In this document: positions 8,927 through 19,333 of the stretch, in pieces
Position numbering within the stretch: the stretch's first letter is position 1
How the letters are laid out: every line of letters begins with the position of its first letter
Source: Cytobacillus purgationiresistens
GTDB lineage: Bacteria > Bacillota > Bacilli > Bacillales > Cytobacillaceae
Assembly: GCF_030813235.1 (NCBI RefSeq)
Contig: NZ_JAUSUB010000001.1
Coordinates: forward strand, 124,001-188,000
Direction of reading: 5' to 3'
DNA: 64,000 nucleotides
Program-made: the position numbers and the translations under genes
Notes under the pieces: generated by a model
The model's input: only the letters and a program-made list of their open reading frames with translations
What the model was told of the DNA's origin: nothing
Databases searched by the model: none

Positions 8927-9982
8927 ATGAAGTTTAGAGAAAGAGGAATGGGAATTGGCCAATATCCTACTGGAGAAAAAAACTGTATTACGGATATTCC
9001 CGGTGTGAAAATAGGCCATGTTACATTGGATGAACAGTTTGAGGGTACAGCAGGTGAATATGCTTGTACGGGTGTTACGGCTATCCTGCCGCATGGGGGC
9101 AATCTCTTTCAAGAAAAAGTCATCGGAGCTTCTTATGTTATTAATGGATTTGGCAAAACAACTGGCCTTGTCCAGCTAGATGAATTAGGATTAATCGAAT
9201 CCCCAATTATGCTAACTAATACTTTTGCTGTACCTGCTGTCACGCATGGGACCATTCAATATATGTTAGAGAATAATCCTGATATCGGTGATACAACAGG
9301 CACGATAAATATTGTTACAGGTGAATGTAATGATGGCTATTTAAATACAATTAGAAAGCTCCCAATAAAGCCGGAGCATGCCAGACAAGCGATTGAGAAC
9401 GCAAGTAATCATGCTTGTCAAGAAGGTGCAGTTGGAGCAGGGAAAGGCATGGTCTGCTTTGGTTATAAAGGAGGAATTGGAACCTCTTCACGTATCATTT
9501 CAGATAATCAAAACCATTCTTATCATCTTGGCTGCCTTGTCCTAAGTAATTTTGGCGGAAAGATTGAATTCCCAGCAGATAAATATACGACACCAATAAA
9601 TAATAAAGAGGTGAAAAATACACCTGATGGATCGATTATTATTGTATTAGGTACAGATGTTCCTCTCAATGACAGACAATTAAAGAGAATCGCCAAGAGG
9701 TGCGGGATTGGTTTAGGAAGAACAGGGAGCAATTTTAGCCATGGAAGTGGGGATATAGTCATTGCTTTTTCCAATGCATTGAAAGTCCCGCACCAACATG
9801 ATGAAGATTTTGAGCATCATAAATATATAAGAGAAGATCATCCTATAATGAATGAACTGTTTACTGCAGCAGCAGAAGTCGCAGAAGAAGCCATTCTTAA
9901 TTCTTTATCACAAGCAGAAACGACTAATGGACGTGATGGCCGGATCGTTTATTCACTTTTCCATAAAGAAGAGATTTCTTGA
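8927..9982 (+). CDS. P1-family peptidase (DmpA-type aminopeptidase)
   Basis: A 351-residue protein of the P1 (DmpA/BapA) family of self-cleaving N-terminal nucleophile hydrolases. The precursor is expected to cut itself before Ser236 in PDG-SIIIVLGTD, freeing the nucleophile serine. Other family blocks are the N-terminal ITDIPGVKIGH, GASYVINGFGKTTGL, and GLGRTGSNFSHGSGDIVIAF near the end. Family members release N-terminal residues from peptides, including D- and beta-amino acids. No signal peptide is seen, so it is cytoplasmic. The gene starts at ATG 8927 after GGAGGGG. The real substrate is unknown. Confidence 0.88.
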   Translation: MKFRERGMGIGQYPTGEKNCITDIPGVKIGHVTLDEQFEGTAGEYACTGVTAILPHGGNLFQEKVIGASYVINGFGKTTGLVQLDELGLIESPIMLTNTFAVPAVTHGTIQYMLENNPDIGDTTGTINIVTGECNDGYLNTIRKLPIKPEHARQAIENASNHACQEGAVGAGKGMVCFGYKGGIGTSSRIISDNQNHSYHLGCLVLSNFGGKIEFPADKYTTPINNKEVKNTPDGSIIIVLGTDVPLNDRQLKRIAKRCGIGLGRTGSNFSHGSGDIVIAFSNALKVPHQHDEDFEHHKYIREDHPIMNELFTAAAEVAEEAILNSLSQAETTNGRDGRIVYSLFHKEEIS

Positions 9983-10040
9983 TAAATGCTTAATTGTTTT
10001 GTATAGTAACAGAGATTATATTAAAGTGCTGGGGGAGAAT

Positions 10041-10547
10041 ATGCGAAAAAAACTATTGTTATTGCTTATCGCTACATTATTTGTAGTAGCAGGATGCAGC
10101 TCAAAAGGCATGGACAATTCAATTACTCTCCAAAATCATGAGAATAATGATGTGTCTTTCCCTCAAGAGAAGCCTGTATTATTTTTCTTTATCACAACTT
10201 ACACCTGAGGACTCTGCCAACAGCAGCTGGTCCAGCTGCATGACCAATTACAGGAACTAGATGAATTCGATATGAATATGTACATTGTAAGCAATGATGA
10301 GCCACAGTATCAAAAGCTATTATACGATGAATTGACAAAGCAATTTGGCGGAAGCTTACCGTTCATCTCAGATCCAGATTCAACGCTGATTGATGAAGTA
10401 GGGATGAAAAATGGCGACACTACTTATCGAGGATATGTGATCTTAGATCCTAATGGCGAAGTCGTTCTTAAGAAAGTGAATGATCATTGGGGAGAAGAAT
10501 TACCTGAAACATTAGCTGATATAAAAGAAGCATATGAAGGGCTTTAA
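10041..10547 (+). CDS. Thioredoxin-like lipoprotein, probable selenoprotein (in-frame UGA in U-G-L-C)
   Basis: One continuous frame runs from ATG 10041 (binding site GGGGGAGA) to TAA 10547 and is broken only by TGA at 10206-10208. Residues 1-19 form a lipoprotein signal ending in VVAGC. The protein then resembles a redoxin: PVLFFFITTYT, the motif [UGA]-G-L-C at codons 56-59, then a helix, FISDPDSTLIDEVGM, and a C-terminal RGYVILDPNGEVV strand. The UGA sits exactly where the first cysteine of a CxxC redox motif is expected. A perfect hairpin follows at SECIS spacing (separate entry). Read through, the product has 168 residues. It would act as a membrane-anchored thiol or selenol oxidoreductase. 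A nonsense mutation of a cysteine codon is the alternative. Confidence 0.72.
10206..10239 (+). promoter_or_regulatory. UGA codon with candidate bacterial SECIS hairpin
   Basis: Twenty-one bases after the UGA the apical loop of a perfect hairpin begins: GCAGCTG (10223-10229), loop GTC (10230-10232), CAGCTGC (10233-10239). Bacterial SECIS elements lie just downstream of the UGA, with a short stem and a small loop that starts with G; the E. coli fdhF loop also contains GGUC. The codons here (CAG CAG CTG GTC CAG CTG) all end in G or C, unusual for this AT-rich genome, as expected if the RNA fold is selected. Confidence 0.65.
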
Positions 10548-10559
10548 TATGTGTAGAAT

Positions 10560-10599
10560 AGACTCAAAAGATGAAATACATCTTTTTGAGTCTTTTTTT
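10560..10599 (+). terminator. Terminator after thioredoxin-like gene
   Basis: AGACTCAAAAGATG pairs with CATCTTTTTGAGTCT, followed by a T-run. Confidence 0.85.
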
Positions 10600-10718
10600 G
10601 TACTTTTGCAACGATGCTGTTTTTATATAAGTGAAGAGTGATCTAAATAATATAATAACTACTGAAGGTGTGCGGGACGTAGAAGAGTTCCCGACGAGTA
10701 ATGTAATTACACCAGACT

Positions 10719-10870
10719 GTCTAGTTCGAGTGACTAAAAAAATTTCAAGTGACTAAAAGAAGGTGTCGATTGACTAAAAAAGGCCAGAAATGGACTAAAA
10801 AAAGAGAATCGATCGACAAAAACGGTCTCAAGTAACAAAAAAGGATCAAATGACTAAAAATGAAGTAGGG
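10719..10870. repeat. Degenerate short tandem repeat (family C)
   Basis: The core GACTAAAA or a one-base variant occurs seven times (10732, 10751, 10772, 10793, 10815, 10834, 10852), at steps of 18-22 bases, within a 410-base gap between two convergent genes. The bases between cores vary. The rest of the gap (10600-10718 and 10871-11012) shows no gene or other signal. Confidence 0.65.
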
Positions 10871-11012
10871 AAACAATATGAAAGATCTGCCAAACCGAAG
10901 AGGACTTACGTGTAAAAAACGGTTGTATCGAGATTCGGGTCAAAGTGAATAAGGAGAGTAGATTAACTCTCCCTATATAGTCAATAAAAATTGTATTTTT
11001 TAATGGTGAGCA

Positions 11013-12035
11013 TTATTTTATAACCATCAAAACGATAAAGTAAGCAACCATAAAAAGGAATCCAACAGGTAATCCAAACTTTGCCCATTCTTTACTGGAA
11101 ATTTCCAGCTTTCCTGCTGAGATAATATTAGGGATGTTACCAGGTACCAGCATCCCGCCGCTTATGAGCAAACCAAGAAGAATGGCTCGAACAGTATCGT
11201 GACTCATGCTTGGACTGATTTCTGCGGCTGCAAGTGTGGCATTATCTAGAACAGCAGATAGGATATTGATCCAATAGAGTGTGGATGGATCCAAGCCGAC
11301 AACATAGCGGTTGATAATTGGTTCAAACCCTGCACCAAGAAAGGTTAATCCCATTACAAAAAAGTAGATCTTAAGAGAGCGTATGAAAATGTCAGCGTAA
11401 TTTTCACTTTGATTATGTAACGATGGTATCGAATTCTTTTTGTACTTTGGCGGCGAAACATAAATTGCGGCAATCAATCCAAAAAACAAAATGGCTGCGA
11501 CAATCTCGACTCCTACAAGTCGTACGAGAAAGAAAAAATCTTCATTTAGTTTACTAATAGCTATAGTCGATAGCGGTTCACCAATTGGAGTTAATGCAGC
11601 CCCGAGGCCAATGGAAAAACAGGCTAGTACAACGAGACGAATTTGAGCTTTGCGCTCTAAATTGAGTGAAGAAGTAATTAACACGAGTACAAGTGCTGCG
11701 ATAATGGCTGTTATCATACTTGAAATAAGCCCTAAGAAAATGACAATGAAGGCGCAGAATAATCTAAAAGGAACCATTCTGCTAACTCGAACAATAATGC
11801 TTTCAAGCTGCCTTTGAAACCACTTGAAAAAAAGGCCTGCAACCAATACAGCAATGGATATTTTTATTGGATCAAAAGCTGCCTTTAAGAATAAAGCCTC
11901 TGAATAAACCCCACTTATGAATACCGAAATTAATCCCATAAAAAATAGAAAGATCTCTAAATTTTTCTCGACATGGCTCATTGTAAAGGGCAAAAGTAAC
12001 ACAAGTAAAAAAACGATGGCTAATCCTAATATCAT
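11013..12035 (-). CDS. DUF1646 family cation-transporter-like membrane protein
   Basis: A protein of about 340 residues with some ten hydrophobic segments. It matches DUF1646, a family in the ion-transporter superfamily with NhaD/ArsB-type proteins, through the two half-repeat signatures GAALTPIGEPLSTIA and GGMLVPGNIPNIISAGKL, each containing a re-entrant-loop-like proline/asparagine turn. I place the start at 12035 because GGAG lies nine bases before that ATG; an upstream ATG at 12050 would add five residues. A role in sodium or other ion exchange is a family guess. The gene stands alone. Confidence 0.75.
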   Translation of the reverse strand: MILGLAIVFLLVLLLPFTMSHVEKNLEIFLFFMGLISVFISGVYSEALFLKAAFDPIKISIAVLVAGLFFKWFQRQLESIIVRVSRMVPFRLFCAFIVIFLGLISSMITAIIAALVLVLITSSLNLERKAQIRLVVLACFSIGLGAALTPIGEPLSTIAISKLNEDFFFLVRLVGVEIVAAILFFGLIAAIYVSPPKYKKNSIPSLHNQSENYADIFIRSLKIYFFVMGLTFLGAGFEPIINRYVVGLDPSTLYWINILSAVLDNATLAAAEISPSMSHDTVRAILLGLLISGGMLVPGNIPNIISAGKLEISSKEWAKFGLPVGFLFMVAYFIVLMVIK

Positions 12036-12372
12036 GTTCAAAAACTCCATTATATGATTATTATCCCATCCAGCAGGATTAATAGATGTATATGAAACAA
12101 AGTGGACAAACTTTCCACCAAATCCAAATGAGGCGGTTTCAAAATAAATCTGGTCTGGTTATTTCAAATTGTTAGATCAAAATGAAAGTCAACATCGCAT
12201 GGCAGGAATGTAAATCCAGGCTAAACGATTGAGGAATTGCCTTAATTTTATTGCTTAAGCATGAAAATAAATAGGGTATGCAAGCTCATATGTATATTTT
12301 TACCATACTATATCTGTAATCGAGTGAGAGAAAAAGTGCAATTTCTGAAACGAAGTTGGAGGGAGGCTTTGT
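12036..12372. other. Intergenic region between divergent genes, no recognised element
   Basis: This 337-base stretch separates the DUF1646 gene (minus) from the glycosyltransferase gene (plus). It should hold promoters for both, but I see no convincing -35/-10 pair, riboswitch or repeat. GGGTATG near 12274 and CATAC near 12304 form only a weak dyad. Confidence 0.5.
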
Positions 12373-13215
12373 ATGAAGATTATCCACACTATACCTTTAC
12401 TGATTCGTCCAGAATTTTTGATTGATGATTTAGAAATGGCAAAAAGATGTTTCGAAACCCTGCAGCCAACGAAGGGAAATCCCGTTGTTTTATATAATCA
12501 AGGCGGTTTAAATAATGACGAAATAAGGGAGTTATTTCCTCCTTCTGAATCATCGGTGGTTATTCTTGGGAACGGTGAAAATGTGGGGATCGCCCAAGCG
12601 AGACAAAATTGTTTTGATTACATTTGGGAGCATTATGAGGATGTTGAATATATTTCAGAAATACATGTTGATATGTTATTTCCGCCCAATTGGTATGGGC
12701 CGCTAGTAGAATTTTTAACGAACTCAGATGAACCAATGATTTCTCCAGGTATTCTCACAATGAATGGGGAACTGCAGCCTCTTAATCTTTATACCGCAAT
12801 TCCAGATAACACAGATGATTTAATTGCTTTATTAGGGAAGATGAATCGGGATGAAGTCCACGAACGATTTGTCCATCCAGTTATTCATAAAGCGAGCATT
12901 TTACGTGTAATTGGGGGCTACGATACACGATTTTTGCAAGGGAAACAAGGTTATGAGGACGATAGTTTACTGTTGGGATATGCCTACTATATGGGAACAC
13001 GTACTAATTGGAGACCTAAATGCTACCTGAAGTCCTGGGTGTATCACGCAACAATGGCACAGAGAGGGACCTTTACCGACAGGCATTTAGACTTTTCTAT
13101 AAATGAACAAGGCCTCATTCGGCAATATGGAGCCTATGGTTTAAAGAGATTATCAAATATTCATCAAAACTCTTCCGTATTTGATATGCTTCTGCAAGAC
13201 TTTTTACGACAGTAA
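12373..13215 (+). CDS. GT-A-type glycosyltransferase-like protein
   Basis: A 280-residue soluble protein that looks like a family 2-type glycosyltransferase. NVGIAQARQNCFDYIW resembles the nucleotide-sugar binding helix, EIHVDMLFPPNWY occupies the place of the DxD metal site (only one aspartate, so atypical), and GGYDTRFLQGKQGYEDDSLL matches the acceptor-site ED block. It starts at ATG 12373 after GGAGGGAGG. A methyltransferase gene follows after 20 bases, so the pair may build and methylate a glycan. The sugar and acceptor cannot be told from the sequence. Confidence 0.7.
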   Translation: MKIIHTIPLLIRPEFLIDDLEMAKRCFETLQPTKGNPVVLYNQGGLNNDEIRELFPPSESSVVILGNGENVGIAQARQNCFDYIWEHYEDVEYISEIHVDMLFPPNWYGPLVEFLTNSDEPMISPGILTMNGELQPLNLYTAIPDNTDDLIALLGKMNRDEVHERFVHPVIHKASILRVIGGYDTRFLQGKQGYEDDSLLLGYAYYMGTRTNWRPKCYLKSWVYHATMAQRGTFTDRHLDFSINEQGLIRQYGAYGLKRLSNIHQNSSVFDMLLQDFLRQ

Positions 13216-13235
13216 TTGTTAGAGGTGAGGATATT

Positions 13236-13964
13236 TTGGATAAACAGAAGGCGGTATGGGATCGACTCTGGTCTCAGGAAGTATCGTATCAGTGGGACAC
13301 ATTGAGTCAGGCCATTTTTGAGACTATTTGCAGTTCAATAGACGGTGTTCAAGGGAAGGGAATCTTGGAAGCAGGATCAGGAACTGGGAAAATATCATTA
13401 AAGCTCGCTATGGAAAACGCGAACGTTACGCTCGTTGATTATTCGGAAAAAGCGTTAGAGAATAGTCAGCTAGCCTTCCGCAAAGCGAGCTGTGAGGGAG
13501 AATTTGTACTATCTGATATTCGAAGGCTTCAAACAGTAGAAAAACACTATGATCTTACCTGGAACGCAGGTGTTCTTGAACACTTTAATTTTGATGAAAA
13601 AGTAATAATACTTAAAGAAATGGCAAGGGCAACAAAAGAGGGAGGGACTATTATCATCATGACGCCTTATTCCAAATGTCTGCCTTATCGTGTAGGAAAG
13701 GCATATGCTGAAAAGCATGGCACTTGGATGTATGGCATTGAAGAGCCAGTAACCTCATTAAAAGAAGAATTTGCGCAAAGCGGAATTACTTTGCTGAGTG
13801 AAAGGGACATTGGATTCGTAAATAGTTTAGATTTTCTTGATTTTATACCGAACGTGCAACCATTAAAAGATAAGATTCATGAATGGTACACAGAATTAAC
13901 AGAATCAGAGAAGTCTGCCTTTCCCGGTTATTTGCTAGTTAGTGTGGGAAGGGTAGAGAAGTAA
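13236..13964 (+). CDS. Class I SAM-dependent methyltransferase
   Basis: A 242-residue protein with the Rossmann-type SAM site ILEAGSGTGKIS (motif I, about residues 44-55), an acidic residue after strand 2 (VTLVDYS), and a motif IV-like WNAGVLEHF. It starts with TTG 13236 after AGGTGAGG, 20 bases behind the glycosyltransferase gene, so the two are probably co-transcribed. The substrate is unknown; a glycan or small molecule is suggested only by the neighbour. No terminator hairpin is obvious directly after it. Confidence 0.8.
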   Translation: MDKQKAVWDRLWSQEVSYQWDTLSQAIFETICSSIDGVQGKGILEAGSGTGKISLKLAMENANVTLVDYSEKALENSQLAFRKASCEGEFVLSDIRRLQTVEKHYDLTWNAGVLEHFNFDEKVIILKEMARATKEGGTIIIMTPYSKCLPYRVGKAYAEKHGTWMYGIEEPVTSLKEEFAQSGITLLSERDIGFVNSLDFLDFIPNVQPLKDKIHEWYTELTESEKSAFPGYLLVSVGRVEK

Positions 13965-14284
13965 CTAACCTTATTAGATCACTATGTTTGTCATCTGTCA
14001 TAGAATGATGTTCAAATGAGGATTTCCAAAATAAAGGGTTGTTTATGTGAAAGAAATCAGTTAACAAAGGGATATAAATGAAATTTCGATGCTCCCTCTT
14101 AAAGACGATGAAATGATAGTCATTTTACCTGCTATTATGACAAGGTTAAGAGTTTACCAACGTCAAATATTCTATTTCAAACGTTTAAAAAGAACACTTA
14201 AAATAGATATGACTGGAAATTAGTTAGAAGTTATATTGATGCAGGCATTCTAAACGATAATATTAATATTTCGGCAATCCAACT
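13965..14284. other. Intergenic region without a recognised gene
   Basis: This 320-base stretch between convergent genes contains many stop codons in all frames. Short ORF-like pieces after ATAAATGAAATTTCG (near 14074) could be remnants of a decayed gene but match nothing I know. No repeat was found. Confidence 0.45.
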
Positions 14285-14322
14285 AAAAAGAGGTGGCGCA
14301 TTTCTTCGCGCCACTTCTTTTA
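14285..14322. terminator. Bidirectional terminator next to the repressor gene
   Basis: AAAGAGGTGGCGC (14287-14299) pairs with GCGCCACTTCTTT (14308-14320) with one G-U pair; flanked by A-rich and T-rich runs. It overlaps the stop codon of the minus-strand gene. Confidence 0.85.
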
Positions 14323-14856
14323 TGTCTTTGGTACATGCTTAAAGATTTCTCCGCTTTCAAAAAAATCAACTAAACGAGCTAACCATTGGTAATAGTCAAC
14401 CCATTCTTTGGTTTCCTTTAATAAATGATTAATTTTGATTTCGTCTTCCTCGCTTATTTCAGCTTGTTCGAGTATAGAAACGAGTTCTGTCTTGACCTTT
14501 TTATCGAACATTTTATTCTTGTTTATCACTTTTTGCCAATTGGAAGTGAAAAGTGATACAAATGTTTGGTAATAATCTCGCTCAACAGTATACAAATCTC
14601 TGCGTACACCTTTTTCGAATATCTTCTCTGCAATATTAAGATCGAGCATTTCTCTGACAACCTGGCTCATACGAGTTTTGCTCATTCCTGTCGCTTCAGA
14701 TAATTCATTTAAAGTCATTGGTTTACGGTTCATATAAATAATGCCTAGCACTCTGCCTACTGTTGGAGAGACTCCGTATGTAGTCATGTTATCGGCAATC
14801 TTATCGATAAAAAAATCCTCCATTTGATTAATTTTACCTTTTTGTTCTTCAGTCAT
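14320..14856 (-). CDS. GbsR/OpcR-type MarR-like repressor
   Basis: A 178-residue regulator of the GbsR family: N-terminal helix, winged helix-turn-helix (about residues 30-95, including TLNELSEATGMSKTRMSQVV) and a long helical C-terminal part. I choose ATG 14856, six or seven bases after AAGGGTGA; an upstream in-frame ATG at 14904 lacks a binding site. In B. subtilis GbsR and OpcR repress genes for osmoprotectant uptake and choline use. This gene is divergent from an OpuC/OpuB-type transporter, so it probably represses that operon, possibly sensing choline or a related compound. Confidence 0.85.
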   Translation of the reverse strand: MTEEQKGKINQMEDFFIDKIADNMTTYGVSPTVGRVLGIIYMNRKPMTLNELSEATGMSKTRMSQVVREMLDLNIAEKIFEKGVRRDLYTVERDYYQTFVSLFTSNWQKVINKNKMFDKKVKTELVSILEQAEISEEDEIKINHLLKETKEWVDYYQWLARLVDFFESGEIFKHVPKT

Positions 14857-15043
14857 CGAAAATATCACCCTTCCAATAAGGATCATCTTTACATTTAAAG
14901 TCAATGTACCATATTTGAAAATAATTATAAAATGAGCATTTGTGAGGAAACTAATAAAAAAGCAAGTATTTATAAGATATACCCATATTTCTATTTATAC
15001 AACTATAATTTTACGTAAATACAATAAAATTCATACAGTTTGT

Positions 15044-15066
15044 AAACTTTTTATTTCACAAAGTTT
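15044..15066 (+). promoter_or_regulatory. Inverted repeat upstream of the Opu operon
   Basis: AAACTTT (15044-15050) and AAAGTTT (15060-15066) form a perfect dyad in the AT-rich 326-base gap between the repressor gene and the transporter operon. It is a candidate operator for the divergent GbsR/OpcR-type protein. No unambiguous promoter hexamers could be assigned around it. Confidence 0.35.
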
Positions 15067-15182
15067 ATATTATACTATTATTATGACAATATAATGATTT
15101 TTTAAAAAAGTCTTCGAAAAATGACAAAAGTATTAAGAAAAAGGGTAGAAGACTGCTAGATATTAAATGGGGGTGTCAAGAA

Positions 15183-16316
15183 ATGCTTAAATTTGATCAT
15201 GTATCAAAAGTTTATAAAGGAGGAAAGAAAGCAGTAAATGACTTAAATTTAGAATTTAAAAAAGGGGAATTCATTGTTTTTATCGGACCGAGTGGTTGTG
15301 GAAAAACAACAACAATGAAGATGATTAACCGCCTGATTGAACCGACAGATGGCACAATCTATATTAATGGGGAAGACATAATGAAAAAAGATCCCGTTAA
15401 TCTTAGAAGGGAAATTGGCTATGTGATTCAGCAAATTGGGTTATTCCCGCATATGACGATTCAGGAGAACATATCGTTGGTTCTTAAACTTTTAAAATGG
15501 CCTGAAGAAAAAAGAAAACAACGAGCGAAAGAATTATTAACACTTGTTGATATGACGCCAGACTACCTAGAGCGATATCCACATGAGCTAAGTGGAGGAC
15601 AACAGCAGCGAATAGGTGTGCTTCGTGCACTTGCGGCTGATCAGCCGCTTATTTTAATGGATGAACCTTTCGGAGCGCTCGATCCAATTACAAGGGATTC
15701 TTTACAAGATGAATTTAAAAAATTGCAAAAGAAACTTGGGAAAACGATTGTATTTGTTACACATGATATGGATGAAGCGTTAAAGCTGGCGGATCAAATC
15801 GTGATCATGCGTGATGGCCAGCTGGTACAATGCGGCTCCCCTGATGAAATTTTAAGAAATCCAGCAGATGAATTTGTTGAAGAGTTTATCGGAAAAGAGC
15901 GACTCGTCCAAGCGAAGCCAAACATTACTACGGTTGAGCAAATCATGAATTCAAAGCCTGTTACTATTACTCCGGAACAATCATTAACTGAAGCGATCAC
16001 TTTAATGAAACAAAATAGAGTCGATTCATTGTTGGTAGTGGATAGCAATCAGGTATTGGAAGGCTTTATCGATGTTGAAATGATTGACCAAAAACGTAAA
16101 AAAGCGCATCTGGTCAGTGATATCCTGCAGGCTGAAATATTCTTTGTAGAAAAAGATGCTCTTGTGAGAGATACAATCAGGCAAATACTCAAAAAAGGGA
16201 TGAAGTACGTACCTGTAACAGATGAAAATCGCCGCCTTGTCGGGATAGTCACTAGAACAAGCCTCGTAGATATTGTCTATGATTCTATCTGGGGTGAAGA
16301 AGAGATTGCACAATAG
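15183..16316 (+). CDS. opuCA: Osmoprotectant ABC transporter ATP-binding subunit with CBS domains
   Basis: A 377-residue ATPase. Walker A is GPSGCGKTT (about residues 35-43), the ABC signature LSGGQQQR (136-143), and Walker B LILMDEP (156-162). Two CBS domains fill about residues 250-375, as in OpuCA and OpuBA, where CBS domains bind regulatory ligands. It energises uptake of compatible solutes such as glycine betaine, carnitine or choline. It is the first gene of a four-gene operon with gaps of 12-17 bases. Choice between OpuC and OpuB naming cannot be made from the sequence alone. Confidence 0.9.
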   Translation: MLKFDHVSKVYKGGKKAVNDLNLEFKKGEFIVFIGPSGCGKTTTMKMINRLIEPTDGTIYINGEDIMKKDPVNLRREIGYVIQQIGLFPHMTIQENISLVLKLLKWPEEKRKQRAKELLTLVDMTPDYLERYPHELSGGQQQRIGVLRALAADQPLILMDEPFGALDPITRDSLQDEFKKLQKKLGKTIVFVTHDMDEALKLADQIVIMRDGQLVQCGSPDEILRNPADEFVEEFIGKERLVQAKPNITTVEQIMNSKPVTITPEQSLTEAITLMKQNRVDSLLVVDSNQVLEGFIDVEMIDQKRKKAHLVSDILQAEIFFVEKDALVRDTIRQILKKGMKYVPVTDENRRLVGIVTRTSLVDIVYDSIWGEEEIAQ

Positions 16317-16333
16317 AGAAGGGGGGAGATGAT

Positions 16334-17924
<1,591 letters not shown>

Positions 17925-17936
17925 GGGGTGGCAATA

Positions 17937-18620
17937 GTGGAAGTCATGAAGGATTTATTTGTTTATTTTTCGGAAAATGGAGCCTATGTATGGGAGCAGT
18001 TCTTTCGGCATTTTCTGATGTCTGCTTATGGTGTATTGTTTGCAGCAATCGTTGGAATTCCAGTCGGTATTCTCATTGCTCGCTATCATAAACTAAGCGG
18101 TTGGGTAATCTCTTTAGCGAACATTATACAGACGATTCCAGCACTCGCTATGCTAGCGGTCTTGATGCTCGTCATGGGTCTAGGGACGAACACAGTGGTA
18201 TTTGCTTTATTCCTTTATTCGTTATTGCCCATCATAAAAAATACTTATACAGGCATACGGAATGTCGATGCAACATTATTAGAGTCAGGAAAAGCCATGG
18301 GTATGACAAAGTTCCAAGTTCTTCGAATGGTGGAGTTACCACTATCATTATCGGTCATTATGGCTGGTCTTCGAACTGCTCTTGTTATTACCATTGGTGT
18401 GGCAACAATCGGGACCTTTATTGGTGCCGGCGGACTTGGTGACATCATCTTACGCGGAACAAACGCTCAGGACGGAACAGCCATCATTCTTGCAGGTGCA
18501 ATACCAACGGCATTAATGGCTGTCATCGCTGATATTGTCATGGGTTGGATTGAAAGGAAGCTCTTGCCTGTGAAAAATAAGAAAGGGACAACAGCAGAAA
18601 TTGAAAATCCAGCGGTATAA
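17937..18620 (+). CDS. opuCD: Osmoprotectant ABC transporter permease (second)
   Basis: A permease of about 227 residues, with the coupling motif ESGKAMGMTKFQVLRMVELP. I choose GTG 17937 (MEVMKDLF...), because GGGGG lies about eight bases before it and OpuCD relatives begin MEV; the GTG at 17928 overlaps the binding site. It ends the operon, followed by a strong terminator. It closely resembles the first permease, as usual in Opu systems with two paired permeases. Confidence 0.88.
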   Translation: MEVMKDLFVYFSENGAYVWEQFFRHFLMSAYGVLFAAIVGIPVGILIARYHKLSGWVISLANIIQTIPALAMLAVLMLVMGLGTNTVVFALFLYSLLPIIKNTYTGIRNVDATLLESGKAMGMTKFQVLRMVELPLSLSVIMAGLRTALVITIGVATIGTFIGAGGLGDIILRGTNAQDGTAIILAGAIPTALMAVIADIVMGWIERKLLPVKNKKGTTAEIENPAV

Positions 18621-18621
18621 G

Positions 18622-18658
18622 AAAATTCCCCATCCTGTTTTAGGATGGGGTTTTCTTA
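18622..18658 (+). terminator. Terminator of the Opu operon
   Basis: CCCCATCCT pairs with AGGATGGGG across GTTTT, followed by TTTTCTT. Confidence 0.88.
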
Positions 18659-18887
18659 TACTTAAATACGGATAGTGTACAGTAAATGTTAAATTGAAAA
18701 TCAAATCGGAAAAGAAATTTTGAAACAAGAGGTTAAAGCTTGTTAGTTGAAAAGGAATGAGATGAATGCAGGCAAGAGGATATTTGGAGATAGACGAAAA
18801 AAACATCGGTACTTTAAAGAAATAATTGATGATGACTTTGATTCTATATGCGTCATAGCCATCATCAGCATAAAAGAGAGTTATTCA

Positions 18888-19055
18888 TTATCCTCTATAC
18901 CCATTTAATCCCGTTCCAAATATATCAAATTCAGGGTTTTTTTGATTAGATACAGGAGCGGAAACCTCTTCGTTAGTGTGAACTGATTTGAGCTGTGCTG
19001 CCTCTTCAGAAGCTATTTTATCTTCTTCGTTTTCATTAAACAATGTTGGTTCTTT
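18888..19055 (-). CDS. Small acidic protein of unknown function
   Basis: A 55-residue soluble, acidic protein beginning MKEPTLFNENEEDKIASEE and ending in FDIFGTGLNGYRG. I place the start at ATG 19055, eight bases after GGAG; further in-frame ATGs upstream overlap that site. I do not recognise a family and see no motif. It lies alone between the Opu operon and a chemoreceptor gene. The good binding site and the glycine-rich conserved-looking end favour a real gene. Confidence 0.5.
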   Translation of the reverse strand, partial: KEPTLFNENEEDKIASEEAAQLKSVHTNEEVSAPVSNQKNPEFDIFGTGLNGYRG

Positions 19056-19333
19056 CATTTGCTTCATCTCCTTCTTCATTTTAAACATCATTTTTAGTTT
19101 TCTATTAGCTGGATTATTTTACATGATGCCCTATAATCAGCTTATTATGCTTTACAGTAAAAGATGGGTATTTGCTTATATATATTCAAACAAATCAAAA
19201 TGGGTATTAGTTTATTTTAACACAATTTTCTAAATATATCCAAAAAATAATTGGAATATTCCGATGAATAGAATATAATGAAATAGCTGATAGTTAATAT
19301 GTCACGAATATCAAAGGGAGAGGAGATTGTTTT

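Noticed and set aside
18101..18442. 113-residue plus-strand ORF inside the second Opu permease
   Set aside because: It is a shadow in another frame of a well-supported permease gene.
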